Assembly (NCBI GenBank): GCA_964581385.1
Contig: CAZOOK010000002.1
Span: 186,001 to 250,000, forward strand
Length of the DNA: 64,000 bases
Direction: 5' to 3'
From: CAZOOK01 sp964581385
Lineage (GTDB): Bacteria; Pseudomonadota; Gammaproteobacteria; Nevskiales; Nevskiaceae
Shown: positions 46,892-55,441 of the stretch, piece after piece
Numbering within the stretch: the first letter of the stretch is position 1
Layout of the letters: each line of letters starts with the position of its first letter
Notes under the pieces: model-generated
The model's input: the letters and a program-made list of their open reading frames with translations, nothing else
Databases searched by the model: none
What the model was told of the DNA's origin: nothing
Translations under genes and position numbers: made by a program

Positions 46892-48627
46892 GGATGGGCT
46901 CCCGTCGCGAGTGCAACAGATTGCGGGGCCGAAGCAGGGGCCGGCACATCCGGTGGCACGCGCAACAGGCGCAAACCTTCACGCATCACATTCGAAAACA
47001 CCGGCGCGGCAACGAGGCCACCGTAGTAGTCGGTACCGCGCGGATCATCGATCATCACCATACCGACCAGACGCGGATGATCCGCCGGCACCATGCCGAT
47101 GAAGACCGAGATATATTCGTTGTGTGCATAGGCACCGCCCGCGGCCTTGCGCACAGTGCCGGTCTTGCCGGCGACGCGATAACCGGGGATAGCGGCACGC
47201 AGTGCAGTACCATCCGGCGCGACGACACCTTCAAGTAGTTGCCGTACATCGCTCGCGGTCTGCGCTGAAACCACGCGCTGCGGTGGAATATGCGTGGCGT
47301 TGCGGACGATCGACAGCGACGGCATCAGTCCGTCATCGGCGAGCGCGCAATAGGAGCGCACCAGGTGCAGCGCGCTGACCGATACGCCATAGCCATAGGA
47401 TGCCGTCGCCGTCGCAATGTCGCCCCATTGCGAATAAGGGCGCAGCACCGAACCGGCCTCGCCCGGAAGACCGGCGGCAACCGGCTCGCCGACGCCAAAT
47501 TTCTGGTACCCGGCCCACACTGCCTGCGCCCCGAGCGAAAGCCCGACCTTGGCCGCACCGACGTTGCTCGACTTCGACAGCAACTGCGCCAGATCGATGT
47601 TGCCGTTGGGATGGATATCGTGCACGGTCAGCGTGCCGACCTTGAACCAGCCCGGACCGGTATCGACACGGCTGTCAGGTCGCCATTTGCCGAGCTCGAA
47701 AGCCTGTGCGATCAGCAACGGTTTGATGGTCGAACCGGGTTCGAAAGCGTCGGTGACGGCACGATCGCGCAACCCGTCGGAATCACGGTCATCCGGCCGG
47801 TTCGGGTTGTAGCCGGGCTGGCTGGCGAGCGCGAGAATTTCGCCGCTACGCGGATCGGCGACGACGATCATGCCGCCCTTGGCGCCGTGCGCTTCGACCG
47901 CCGCTTTTAGTTCGCGATAGGCGATGTACTGCAGATGCAAGTCGATCGTCAGGTTGACGTCCTTGCCGGGCTGCGCGGGCTTGTAGTCGTTGGTGTCCTC
48001 GACGACGCGGCCGGTGCGATCGCGAATCACGCGCCGCGATCCCGCCAGACCGCGCAAGGCCGCGTCCTGAGCCGATTCGATGCCTTCCTGGCCCTTGCCG
48101 TCGATGTCGCAGAAACCGACGACGTGCGCCGCGACTTCGCCCGCCGGGTAGTAGCGGCGGTATTCGCGCTGCGAGAACACGCCCGGCGCTTTCAGCGCGA
48201 GAATGCGATTCGCCTGGTCAGGATCGATCTGCCGCCGCAGATAGACGAACTGGCGATCTTCGCGCTGCTGCAGGGAACTGCGCAGCTCCGAGGGCTTGTT
48301 GCCGAGCAACCGCGCGACCGCGTCCAGATATTGCGGCGCATCCAGCAGATCCGATGGCACCGCCCAGATCGAATCAACCGGCGCCGACAGCGCGAGTGGC
48401 TCGCCGCGACGGTCCCGTATAGCGCCGCGGAAGCCCGGTAGATCAACCGTGCGCACATGACGCTTGTCACCTTCGTGCGTTAGAAAATCCCGCTGCACGA
48501 CCTGCAGATCGAATGCACGCCCGGCCACCGCCAGCGCGCCAGCGCCGAGCAGGCCGAAAGCGGCCCAGCGCCGCCATGCGGCAGGCACCTGCAACACCGC
48601 ATTAGTGCTAGCGTTGGCCGTTCTCAT
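46888..48627 (-). CDS. ftsI: Septal transpeptidase FtsI (PBP3)
   Basis: A 579-residue class B penicillin-binding protein. A short cytoplasmic tail and membrane helix (about 22-42) are followed by a pedestal domain and the transpeptidase domain with Ser299-Thr-Ile-Lys302 (S-x-x-K), SSN (353-355) and KTG (488-490). It crosslinks septal peptidoglycan with FtsW. It overlaps ftsL and murE by four bases each. Confidence 0.97.
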   Translation of the reverse strand: MRTANASTNAVLQVPAAWRRWAAFGLLGAGALAVAGRAFDLQVVQRDFLTHEGDKRHVRTVDLPGFRGAIRDRRGEPLALSAPVDSIWAVPSDLLDAPQYLDAVARLLGNKPSELRSSLQQREDRQFVYLRRQIDPDQANRILALKAPGVFSQREYRRYYPAGEVAAHVVGFCDIDGKGQEGIESAQDAALRGLAGSRRVIRDRTGRVVEDTNDYKPAQPGKDVNLTIDLHLQYIAYRELKAAVEAHGAKGGMIVVADPRSGEILALASQPGYNPNRPDDRDSDGLRDRAVTDAFEPGSTIKPLLIAQAFELGKWRPDSRVDTGPGWFKVGTLTVHDIHPNGNIDLAQLLSKSSNVGAAKVGLSLGAQAVWAGYQKFGVGEPVAAGLPGEAGSVLRPYSQWGDIATATASYGYGVSVSALHLVRSYCALADDGLMPSLSIVRNATHIPPQRVVSAQTASDVRQLLEGVVAPDGTALRAAIPGYRVAGKTGTVRKAAGGAYAHNEYISVFIGMVPADHPRLVGMVMIDDPRGTDYYGGLVAAPVFSNVMREGLRLLRVPPDVPAPASAPQSVALATGAHP

Positions 48628-48899
48628 TTCACGGTTCCCGCGGGCGTCGACTGCGGAGGTTCAACCATGCCGAACTGGCGGCGCGCGAGCTGTTCGACGC
48701 GCGAGTGCTGGGCCAGCGTCGCCTGTTCAAGCTGCAACTGCGCCCATTCCATGTCAAGTTTTTCGCGCTCGCCGCGCATTTGGTCGATTTCGTTGGTCAG
48801 CGTGCGATTGCGGTGCTTGATCTGCACGACCGCGATCGCCGAGCCGAACACACACACGGCCAGTGTGAGCGGCAGCAGATTTCCGCCTTTCACTTTCAT
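48624..48899 (-). CDS. ftsL: Cell division protein FtsL
   Basis: A 91-residue bitopic protein: membrane helix (about 8-26) followed by a leucine-zipper-like coiled coil (NRTLTNEIDQMRGEREKLDM and on). The ending RRQFGMVEPP is a common FtsL close. It forms the FtsQLB complex that activates FtsWI. Identification rests on size, topology and position between rsmH and ftsI. Confidence 0.93.
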   Translation of the reverse strand: MKVKGGNLLPLTLAVCVFGSAIAVVQIKHRNRTLTNEIDQMRGEREKLDMEWAQLQLEQATLAQHSRVEQLARRQFGMVEPPQSTPAGTVK

Positions 48900-49900
48900 G
48901 CGTCGAACTCCGCGCGCTTCTCGGCAACGCGCAGCACTGCGCTGCGGGCGCGGGGATTGGCAGCGATTTCGTCGTCGTCCGGGAAATGCCGCGCGATGGC
49001 CTTGAGCGCCGGCTGCTGCGGCTCCGCCGCGACGGGCGGCGGATAGCGTCGTCCGCGGGACGCATGTTCGCTCTCGGTCCCGGCGCCGCGAATGAAGCGC
49101 TTGACGATACGATCCTCCAGAGAATGAAAGCTGATCACGACCAGCCGGCCGCCAGGCGCAAGCACATCAACAGCCTGTTTCAACGCATCCTCTAGCACTT
49201 CCAGCTCGCGATTGATGAAGAGGCGGATCGCCTGGAAACTGCGCGTCGCCGGATGGATTTTCTGGCGCGGACCGCGCATCACGCGTGCAATCAGCTCGGC
49301 AAGCTGAGTGGTCGTTGTGATCGGTGACTCGACGCGTTCATGGACGATCGCTCGCGCGATACGGCGGCTATGGCGTTCCTCGCCCAGCCGCCACAGCACA
49401 TCGGCAATTTCGGCTTCCGGCGCGCGGGCCAGCCAGCCGCTCGCCGGCTCGCCCGCATTTGGATTCATGCGCATGTCGAGCGGACCTTCGCGCATAAAGC
49501 TGAAACCACGCGAAGCCTCGTCGAGCTGCGGGCTCGACACGCCGAGATCGAACAGAATGCCATTGGCGTGTCCGCTGAAATCTTCCGCCGCTGCGACCGC
49601 CGAAAGCTGCGCGAAGTTCGCGGCATGAATGCGAAAATTGCTTGCTCCTCCGTGCGTACGCCAGGCGTGTGCGCAAGCTTCGGGATCTTGATCGAAAGCA
49701 TGCAGGAAACCCGTGCCGCCAAGCCGCGCGAGGATTTCACCGCTGTGACCGCCACGGCCGTAGGTTGCGTCGACGCAGATGCTGCCCGCACGGATCGCAA
49801 GTCCGGCCAGCGCCGCATCGAGCATGACTGGACGGTGCGACTCCATTGCGGGTTCAGCCTCGTCGCTATGTCCAGCGCGGCGAAGCAGCGTGCTTGCCAT
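48896..49900 (-). CDS. rsmH: 16S rRNA (cytosine-1402-N4)-methyltransferase RsmH
   Basis: A 334-residue SAM methyltransferase (formerly MraW). Motifs: HRPVMLDAAL, CVDATYGRGGHSGEIL, ILFDLGVSSPQLDEASRGFSF (taken in parts), THPATR-like IHPATRSFQAIRLFIN and LVVISFHSLEDRIVKRF. The first 18 residues from 49900 are extra to many family members; ATG at 49846 (MESHRPVML) is an alternative start. Neither start has a strong ribosome site. It follows mraZ by six bases. Confidence 0.95.
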   Translation of the reverse strand: MASTLLRRAGHSDEAEPAMESHRPVMLDAALAGLAIRAGSICVDATYGRGGHSGEILARLGGTGFLHAFDQDPEACAHAWRTHGGASNFRIHAANFAQLSAVAAAEDFSGHANGILFDLGVSSPQLDEASRGFSFMREGPLDMRMNPNAGEPASGWLARAPEAEIADVLWRLGEERHSRRIARAIVHERVESPITTTTQLAELIARVMRGPRQKIHPATRSFQAIRLFINRELEVLEDALKQAVDVLAPGGRLVVISFHSLEDRIVKRFIRGAGTESEHASRGRRYPPPVAAEPQQPALKAIARHFPDDDEIAANPRARSAVLRVAEKRAEFDA

Positions 49901-49906
49901 GGCCGG

Positions 49907-50347
49907 TCACCGCTTGATGAGCCGCAACGCGCGGGAGAATTTTTCCGCGTCGGCGCGGGTGGAGCCGTAGACAGTCTCGTCCCAGATATCGAAGCGCTTG
50001 CTCTGGCCGACCACCAGAGCGCGACCGTTCAGACGAACTTCGTCGCGCAATTTCTGCGTCAACGTGATGCGGCCTTGGGCGTCGAGTTCGGTGAGCATGG
50101 CGCGACCAATCAATTCCTGCTTGAGCGTTTCGGCGGCTTCCGCGTCCTGCAATTCGTCGATCTGGTCGGCGATCTGTTTGAACACTGGCGCCGGGAACAC
50201 TTCCAAATGTGCGGGCCGCTCGGAATTCGTGATCGGAACTACGTAAAGCTGGGGACCATGCGTTTCCGCCAACAATTGACGAAAGCGGGCCGGGACCGCC
50301 AGCCGGCCTTTTTCATCAATTGTCAGAGGGTGCTCCCCGGTAAACAT
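49907..50347 (-). CDS. mraZ: Transcriptional regulator MraZ
   Basis: A 146-residue protein with two AbrB-like MraZ domains: FTGEHPLTIDEKGRLAVPARF and MLTELDAQGRITLTQKLRDEV, with D-x-x-G-R in each (DEKGRL, DAQGRI). MraZ forms ring oligomers that bind repeats before its own gene and usually represses the dcw operon. ATG at 50347 gives the standard start; the frame upstream is out of family. Its target repeats lie 46 bases upstream of the start. Confidence 0.96.
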   Translation of the reverse strand: MFTGEHPLTIDEKGRLAVPARFRQLLAETHGPQLYVVPITNSERPAHLEVFPAPVFKQIADQIDELQDAEAAETLKQELIGRAMLTELDAQGRITLTQKLRDEVRLNGRALVVGQSKRFDIWDETVYGSTRADAEKFSRALRLIKR

Positions 50348-50655
50348 AGATAGGTCATCCGGTCGAGGGCGAGACCCCGAGGCCCCAAAAAAGTGCACTT
50401 CAACTCACTCTACCCCACTATTCCCCACCTTGCAAGCGGTTTTCTCTTACAAAACAAAAGCTTGTGTATTCTAGATAAATCCATTGAACTTCATAAAAAC
50501 AGTAAGTTATGAGACTTTATTAAAGTCGTTTTATAAGTCATGCCCACTTATCGTGCGCGCGGTTTAGCCGAAACTTTTCGTGCTGGTGTTGTACTTGCCA
50601 CCCCAACAAAAGCGATGCCCGCACGGTTTCTTTGCGGACTCAGTAAACTGAAAAA
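50348..50655. promoter_or_regulatory. Divergent regulatory region between mraZ and the NRDE gene
   Basis: A 308-base gap without a gene. It contains the MraZ repeat array (50393-50427) and an AT-rich block (about 50440-50530) in which TAGAAT on the minus strand (near 50471) is a possible -10 box. No terminator-like hairpin was seen. Confidence 0.5.
50393..50427 (-). promoter_or_regulatory. MraZ-binding repeat array
   Basis: On the minus strand, four pentamers follow one another with exactly five bases between them: TGGGG (50427-50423), TGGGG (50417-50413), TGAGT (50407-50403) and TGCAC (50397-50393). Known MraZ boxes are TGGGN repeats with five-base spacers. Two sites are perfect, the third has one change, and the fourth is degenerate. 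Position just before mraZ fits autoregulation. Confidence 0.8.
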
Positions 50656-51444
50656 ATGTGTCTGATCGCTCTCGCGTGGAACGCCCACCCCCGGTTTCCG
50701 CTGGTTATCGCCGCCAATCGCGACGAATTCCACAACCGCCCGACTGAATCGCTGCGGGAATGGCCGGATGTGCCCGGCGTTTTTGGCGGCCGCGATCTGC
50801 GGGAGGGTGGTGGCTGGCTCGCCTTGACGCGCGACGGCAGGCTGGCAGCGGTGACCAATGTGCGTGAACCCCAGCGCCAGCTCCCAGCGCGCTCGCGCGG
50901 ACACTTGGTACGAAGCTTTGCCGAAGGCGATCGTTGCGCGGCGGCCGAAGCCGAGTTGGTGCGCACGGACGGCGACGTTTACGGACCGTTCAATCTGCTG
51001 CTCTGGGACGGACTCGAACTCGTGCACGTGACAAATCGGCCTGAACCGAGTTGGACGACGCTGAGCCGCGGCATCCATGGAGTCTCCAACGGAACGATCG
51101 ACGCGCCGTGGCCAAAAGTTCGGTATCTCACTGAAGCGTTGCGGACCTGGTTGCGGAACATACCAGCCACCGGCAAGCCGGAACTATCACCGTTGTTTGA
51201 CGCGCTCGCCGATCGAGGTGCCGCCGTCGATGCCGAACTTCCGAATACAGGCGTCGGGATCGACATGGAGCGCTACCTGTCGCCGCCGTTCATCCTCGAC
51301 GAACCTTATGGCACGCGCGCGAGTTCGATCATCGTCTTCGATCGCGATGGAGAAGCCCGCTTCATCGAACGCACTTTCGGCCCGAACGGCGTCGCGACCG
51401 GCGAGCGAGACCTCATCGTACAAACGTCGCCGAACACCTGCTGA
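50656..51444 (+). CDS. NRDE (TANGO2-like) family protein
   Basis: A 262-residue protein beginning MCLIALAW, with Cys2 and the NRDE motif (residues 21-24) that names the family, then RPTESLREWPDVPGVFGGRD and LALTRDGRLAAVTNVREP. The N-terminal Cys suggests an Ntn-hydrolase-like fold. The eukaryotic relative TANGO2 is linked to lipid and haem handling, but the bacterial role is not settled. It is transcribed away from the dcw cluster and converges with the SDR gene, four bases apart. Confidence 0.88.
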   Translation: MCLIALAWNAHPRFPLVIAANRDEFHNRPTESLREWPDVPGVFGGRDLREGGGWLALTRDGRLAAVTNVREPQRQLPARSRGHLVRSFAEGDRCAAAEAELVRTDGDVYGPFNLLLWDGLELVHVTNRPEPSWTTLSRGIHGVSNGTIDAPWPKVRYLTEALRTWLRNIPATGKPELSPLFDALADRGAAVDAELPNTGVGIDMERYLSPPFILDEPYGTRASSIIVFDRDGEARFIERTFGPNGVATGERDLIVQTSPNTC

Positions 51445-51448
51445 CTAC

Positions 51449-52204
51449 TCAGGTTAATCTGAGGCCGCCATCCACGGGAAGAATCGCACCAGTCACATAA
51501 GCGGCTGCCGGCGATAGCAGAAAGCGGACCGAGCGCGCGATATCCTCGGCCTGTCCGAGCCGGCGCAGCGGCACCTGACTCAGCTCGCTCTTCTTTTGCG
51601 CCGGACTGAGCCTGACGGATTCAGGCCACAGTGTGTGACCCGGTGCGACCGCATTGACGCGCACATGCGGCGCAAGTTCGACGGCCAGCGTTTCAGTCAA
51701 CGACCACAGTGCCGCCTTCGCCGCACCGTATGGCGCGAATCCCGGACGCGCATGCCGCGCCAACGTGTCCACCACGCTGACGATCGCGCCGTGCTCGCCG
51801 AAATACGGAACGCAGGCCTGCGCAAGAAACAGCGGTGATTTGAAGTTGCTGGCGATCAGTTCATCGAAAGCCGCTTCCGTGATCGATCCAAACGGCGTCG
51901 CGTAATACGACGAGGCGTTGTTGACGAGCGCGTCGAGCCGTCCCCAGCGCGCGTGCGCCTGCTCCGCGAGCCGCTGCAGCTGTGCAACAGAATCCAGGTT
52001 CGCGCGCAGCGCGCACGCGGACCGGGGGCGCAGGCGGTTCAGCTGCGCAGCCAACGCACGCGCTTCCGCGTCGGACGATCGATAATGGATGACCACGTTC
52101 ATGCCGTCCCCGTGCAGCGTGCGCGCAATAGCCGCGCCGATGCGGCGCGCAGCACCGGTTACCAACACGACGCCATCAAGCGTTTCATCTACAGAAATAT
52201 TCAT
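51449..52204 (-). CDS. Pteridine reductase-like SDR
   Basis: A 251-residue short-chain dehydrogenase. The cofactor motif is TGAARRIGAAIA (T-G-x3-R-x-G, as in pteridine reductases, rather than the usual T-G-x3-G-x-G), followed by NNASSYYATP, the catalytic Ser region and Tyr-x3-Lys in YGAAKAALW. FolM and PTR1-type enzymes share this arginine form and reduce dihydrobiopterin or dihydrofolate with NADPH. It lies 73 bases from the divergent uppP gene. Confidence 0.8.
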   Translation of the reverse strand: MNISVDETLDGVVLVTGAARRIGAAIARTLHGDGMNVVIHYRSSDAEARALAAQLNRLRPRSACALRANLDSVAQLQRLAEQAHARWGRLDALVNNASSYYATPFGSITEAAFDELIASNFKSPLFLAQACVPYFGEHGAIVSVVDTLARHARPGFAPYGAAKAALWSLTETLAVELAPHVRVNAVAPGHTLWPESVRLSPAQKKSELSQVPLRRLGQAEDIARSVRFLLSPAAAYVTGAILPVDGGLRLT

Positions 52205-52277
52205 CCGTCATCCCTTATCCTTGTCGCGCGTTTGGAACTATTCGCTGTCAATCCCACCCAATTTTACGGAAGCGGAC

Positions 52278-53063
52278 GTGAACGACCTGCTGCAAGTTAT
52301 CCTGCTCGGCATCATCGAGGGCATTACCGAATTTCTGCCGGTGTCGAGCACCGGGCATCTGCTGATCGCCGAGCAGCTCGGCCTTGGCCATCGCTCCGAC
52401 GTATTCAACGTCGTCATTCAGGCGGGGGCGATTCTCGCGGTGACGTTGATCTACTGGCAACGAATATGGTCGCTGCTGACCGGATTCGCGGAGCCAGCAA
52501 ATCGCGACTACGCACTGAAGCTGATGGTCGCATTTCTCATCACTGCCGTGCTCGGATTCGTCGTCACCAAGCTCGGCTTCAAGCTGCCTGAATCGATTAC
52601 TCCGGTGGCATGGGCGTTAATCATCGGCGGAGTCTGGATCATCATCGCCGAATGGTTGGCGGCAAAGAAGGCGGACAATGCGCGGATCAGCTGGCCGGTC
52701 GCAATCGTCGTCGGTCTTGGGCAAATCGTCGCCGCGATTTTTCCCGGCACCTCGCGTTCCGGCGCGACGATTTTCGCGGCCATGCTCACCGGCACCAGCA
52801 ACCGTGCGGCCGCCACTGAATTCGCATTCCTGGTCGGCATTCCGACGATGTATGCGGCCAGCGGCTATGAGTTGCTGAAACAGATCAGGCACGGCGTTGC
52901 GGGTGAAAACTGGAACGACCTTGGCATCGCCTTCATAGTCTCGACGATCACCGCATTCGTCGCCGTGAAATGGCTGCTGCGCTATATCCAGACACACCGC
53001 TTCACGGCGTTCGCGGTGTACCGCATCGCGCTGGGTGTGGGACTTCTGTTGCTCTTTAGATAA
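52278..53063 (+). CDS. uppP: Undecaprenyl-diphosphatase UppP (BacA)
   Basis: A 261-residue membrane phosphatase that recycles undecaprenyl diphosphate to the monophosphate used by MraY and by glycan assembly. Catalytic motifs: EGITEFLPVSSTGH (Glu14, Glu18, residues 14-27) and FPGTSRSGATI. Seven or eight membrane segments. The start is GTG at 52278 with GGAAGCGG upstream; the frame is open further upstream through the SDR gene but out of family. Loss of this function confers bacitracin sensitivity in other bacteria. Confidence 0.96.
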   Translation: MNDLLQVILLGIIEGITEFLPVSSTGHLLIAEQLGLGHRSDVFNVVIQAGAILAVTLIYWQRIWSLLTGFAEPANRDYALKLMVAFLITAVLGFVVTKLGFKLPESITPVAWALIIGGVWIIIAEWLAAKKADNARISWPVAIVVGLGQIVAAIFPGTSRSGATIFAAMLTGTSNRAAATEFAFLVGIPTMYAASGYELLKQIRHGVAGENWNDLGIAFIVSTITAFVAVKWLLRYIQTHRFTAFAVYRIALGVGLLLLFR

Positions 53064-53087
53064 GCACTGACAGCGATCAACCCGCGG

Positions 53088-54764
53088 CTACGATCCGCAG
53101 GCAGCGTTCCCCGAGTTTGGAGCGAACACGAACCGGCTGCCGGTAGGCAATGTCGGCACGTAGCGCTGCAACTCCTTCCGTAACCGGGATGTGGCAGCCG
53201 CATCGGTTCCGAAGAAGGCAACCTGACTGCCGTAAGGAGTCACCTTCTGATCGAGCAATTCCAGAAATCCGAGCCGGCACCAGGATTGCGGCATCCCTGG
53301 AAACCAGAACTGCGCGTCGTAAACCATAACGAGCTGCACATCGTGCTGGCGCGCCAGCCGTTCCATCCATCCGTCCGGCGCTGCCCACATGAACCACGCG
53401 ACACGCGCACGGAAGTTCCGTGTCTGCTCCGAACCCTGCCCGAATAGATCCAGCACGTAATTGTCGCTGCGGTACGACACCAACCCGATATCGTTGACGG
53501 CGGCCGGAACGCGCGCATAGTCGTGCGCGAATCGCGCCATCTGTTCCTGCTGTGCGTAGATATTGTGCGCCGCCAGCGGCGTAAGCAGCGTTGCTTCGAG
53601 CTCACGGCTGGCGACGGCGTCGTCGCTCACCACCGCGACACCCGCCACTAGTAGCAGAAAACTCGCTCCCGTGATCAGTCGGCTTCGCCACGGGCCATGC
53701 CGAAGACCCGCGATGACTCTCGCGAACAGATCCGCCTCTCCGAACAGCGTCCACACCGTCGCCGCTACGCAGATGAATTTAACGTACAGCTCATAGCGCG
53801 CGAACCACCCATATTTGCCTGCGCAAAGATGAGCCGCCACCGATACCGCGACGACGACGGCAAGCCGCAAGGCAACAGCGCGGACTTTCCGATCTCCCTG
53901 CCACATCGCGACCGCCAGGGCACAAAGGGCAATTACGGCCAGCCGGATCACGCCGCGCTCTCCCGGAGTCGCCAACCCCAGTCGGACGTTACCGATGACC
54001 GCGCGCCAGCCCGGATTCACGCCATGTCCTAGGGTATCCGCAACGACCGAGGATTTGATCAGTACCGAGGACGGCAGTACCGGCAAGCCATGAGCTTGCA
54101 TGAACCACACCCACAATCCCAATGCGATCCCAAGCAAAGCCGTAGCCACAGCGACGGCCGCACGATGCCCGTCAACGAGCAGGATCAGCAGCGCAATAGT
54201 GGACAGCGCCGCCCCTTCGAAGCGCAGTAGCGGACAAACGACGATCAGCGCCACCAGCCATGCCGACACGCGTCCGTCGTACTGCGTCCTGACCAGTCCC
54301 AACACGATGCCGATCGACGCAGCGATGTGCAGCGAATGTTCGAGCCCGGTGAAAATCACTCCGAACAGATTCAGCGAAAAGCACACTGAGAACACCGGCA
54401 ACGCGTTTACGAGCAGCTCTGGACCGCGCAGCGAAGAGGGCGCCATCAGCGCCGCCAACACCCATAGGGAAAAGCCAGTGGCAACGACGTTCAGCAACAA
54501 CGGGACATAGGGATGGAAAAACAGGTGCGCCGCAGGCGCGAGCAACAGCGGGAACAAAATCGAAGAACTCGGCGCTGCATATTCGCCGCGATTAATGCCG
54601 TAACCGCCTTCGCGGATGAGCTCGCTCAGGCGCAGATGAATATAGGGGTCGTCGAGCGTGTACCAGACCCCCCCCGTGCGCCGGACGATATCCGCCAGCA
54701 GCACGCCGACGACGATCAGTGCCCCACCGATAAATACCCGCGACAGCAATTTTTGATTGTTCAT
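53088..54764 (-). CDS. Polytopic GT-C-like membrane protein
   Basis: A 558-residue protein with about ten hydrophobic segments. After the first helix comes a loop with WYTLDDPYIHLRLSELI (Asp38-Asp39), followed by YAAPSSSILFPLLLAP. An acidic pair in the first periplasmic loop and a following P/S-rich re-entry are GT-C features. The last ~170 residues are periplasmic (QEQMARFAHDYARVPAAVND and on). No close family was recognised. The product may transfer a sugar to a cell-surface acceptor. It converges on uppP with 24 bases between them. Confidence 0.5.
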   Translation of the reverse strand: MNNQKLLSRVFIGGALIVVGVLLADIVRRTGGVWYTLDDPYIHLRLSELIREGGYGINRGEYAAPSSSILFPLLLAPAAHLFFHPYVPLLLNVVATGFSLWVLAALMAPSSLRGPELLVNALPVFSVCFSLNLFGVIFTGLEHSLHIAASIGIVLGLVRTQYDGRVSAWLVALIVVCPLLRFEGAALSTIALLILLVDGHRAAVAVATALLGIALGLWVWFMQAHGLPVLPSSVLIKSSVVADTLGHGVNPGWRAVIGNVRLGLATPGERGVIRLAVIALCALAVAMWQGDRKVRAVALRLAVVVAVSVAAHLCAGKYGWFARYELYVKFICVAATVWTLFGEADLFARVIAGLRHGPWRSRLITGASFLLLVAGVAVVSDDAVASRELEATLLTPLAAHNIYAQQEQMARFAHDYARVPAAVNDIGLVSYRSDNYVLDLFGQGSEQTRNFRARVAWFMWAAPDGWMERLARQHDVQLVMVYDAQFWFPGMPQSWCRLGFLELLDQKVTPYGSQVAFFGTDAAATSRLRKELQRYVPTLPTGSRFVFAPNSGNAACGS

Positions 54765-54853
54765 GTACGCCCGCGTTCTGGGGCGGGATTATCGCAAACT
54801 GCGGCTACGAACGAAGAGCGCCGGTGCTTGCTCGCATCACACAGCGGCCGCGG

Positions 54854-55441
54854 TCAGTCCGATCGCAGCTTCCACACCTTGAACTCGACGAGTCGGTCGC
54901 CAGCGAAGCGGGCGACAATGGCGACCGACGTTTTGGGCAAGGAGCTAAGCTCTGGCGCGTTCGATGACGGCGATACCGGGAAGAAGCGACGCGCCACATC
55001 GCCTTCCCAATGTTCGTTATCCCCGACAGCGGCCGAAAACGCGCTACGTGTCATGCCTAAATGCAGTCCACCTGTTTGCAGGGATCCGGCCGCAGCCGGC
55101 AGCGGTAGGCAATTTTTGACGTTCTCTGAAGTCTTGTCTGCGATCGAAAAGCCGAGCAGCTCACGCACGTCACCACCAGGTTCCGCCGACAGAAACCGCA
55201 CCACCGTCGCCGCCGTCGCATAGCAGAGGCCGGATTCGTGGTCCCGCGTTGCGCTCTCTTCGACGATCGGCGCTGCACCCAGCCGGTGCTGGACATCGTC
55301 CAGCGTCACCGTATTCAGCTCAAAGCCCAGCAGGCGGATAAATTCGTGGCCGTCCTGCGATGAAAGTGCAGGGCTCGCAGCAAATGCTAGTGCGACCAAT
55401 ACCGCAACACAGCGCTTACATTGCGCTCTTGCCAGCGTCAT
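54854..55441 (-). CDS. Small secreted protein of unknown function
   Basis: A 195-residue protein with a clear signal peptide (MTLARAQCKRCVAVLVALAFAAS, cut near ALSSQDG, described here in parts: basic start, then VAVLVALAFA). Four cysteines remain if the signal is removed before Ser; no known domain was recognised. AAGGAGA lies upstream of the ATG at 55441, and the gene overlaps cca by 26 bases, so it is likely cotranscribed with slt and cca. A mixed helix/strand protein with motif LGMTRSAFSAAVG near the C-terminus. Confidence 0.65.
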   Translation of the reverse strand: MTLARAQCKRCVAVLVALAFAASPALSSQDGHEFIRLLGFELNTVTLDDVQHRLGAAPIVEESATRDHESGLCYATAATVVRFLSAEPGGDVRELLGFSIADKTSENVKNCLPLPAAAGSLQTGGLHLGMTRSAFSAAVGDNEHWEGDVARRFFPVSPSSNAPELSSLPKTSVAIVARFAGDRLVEFKVWKLRSD

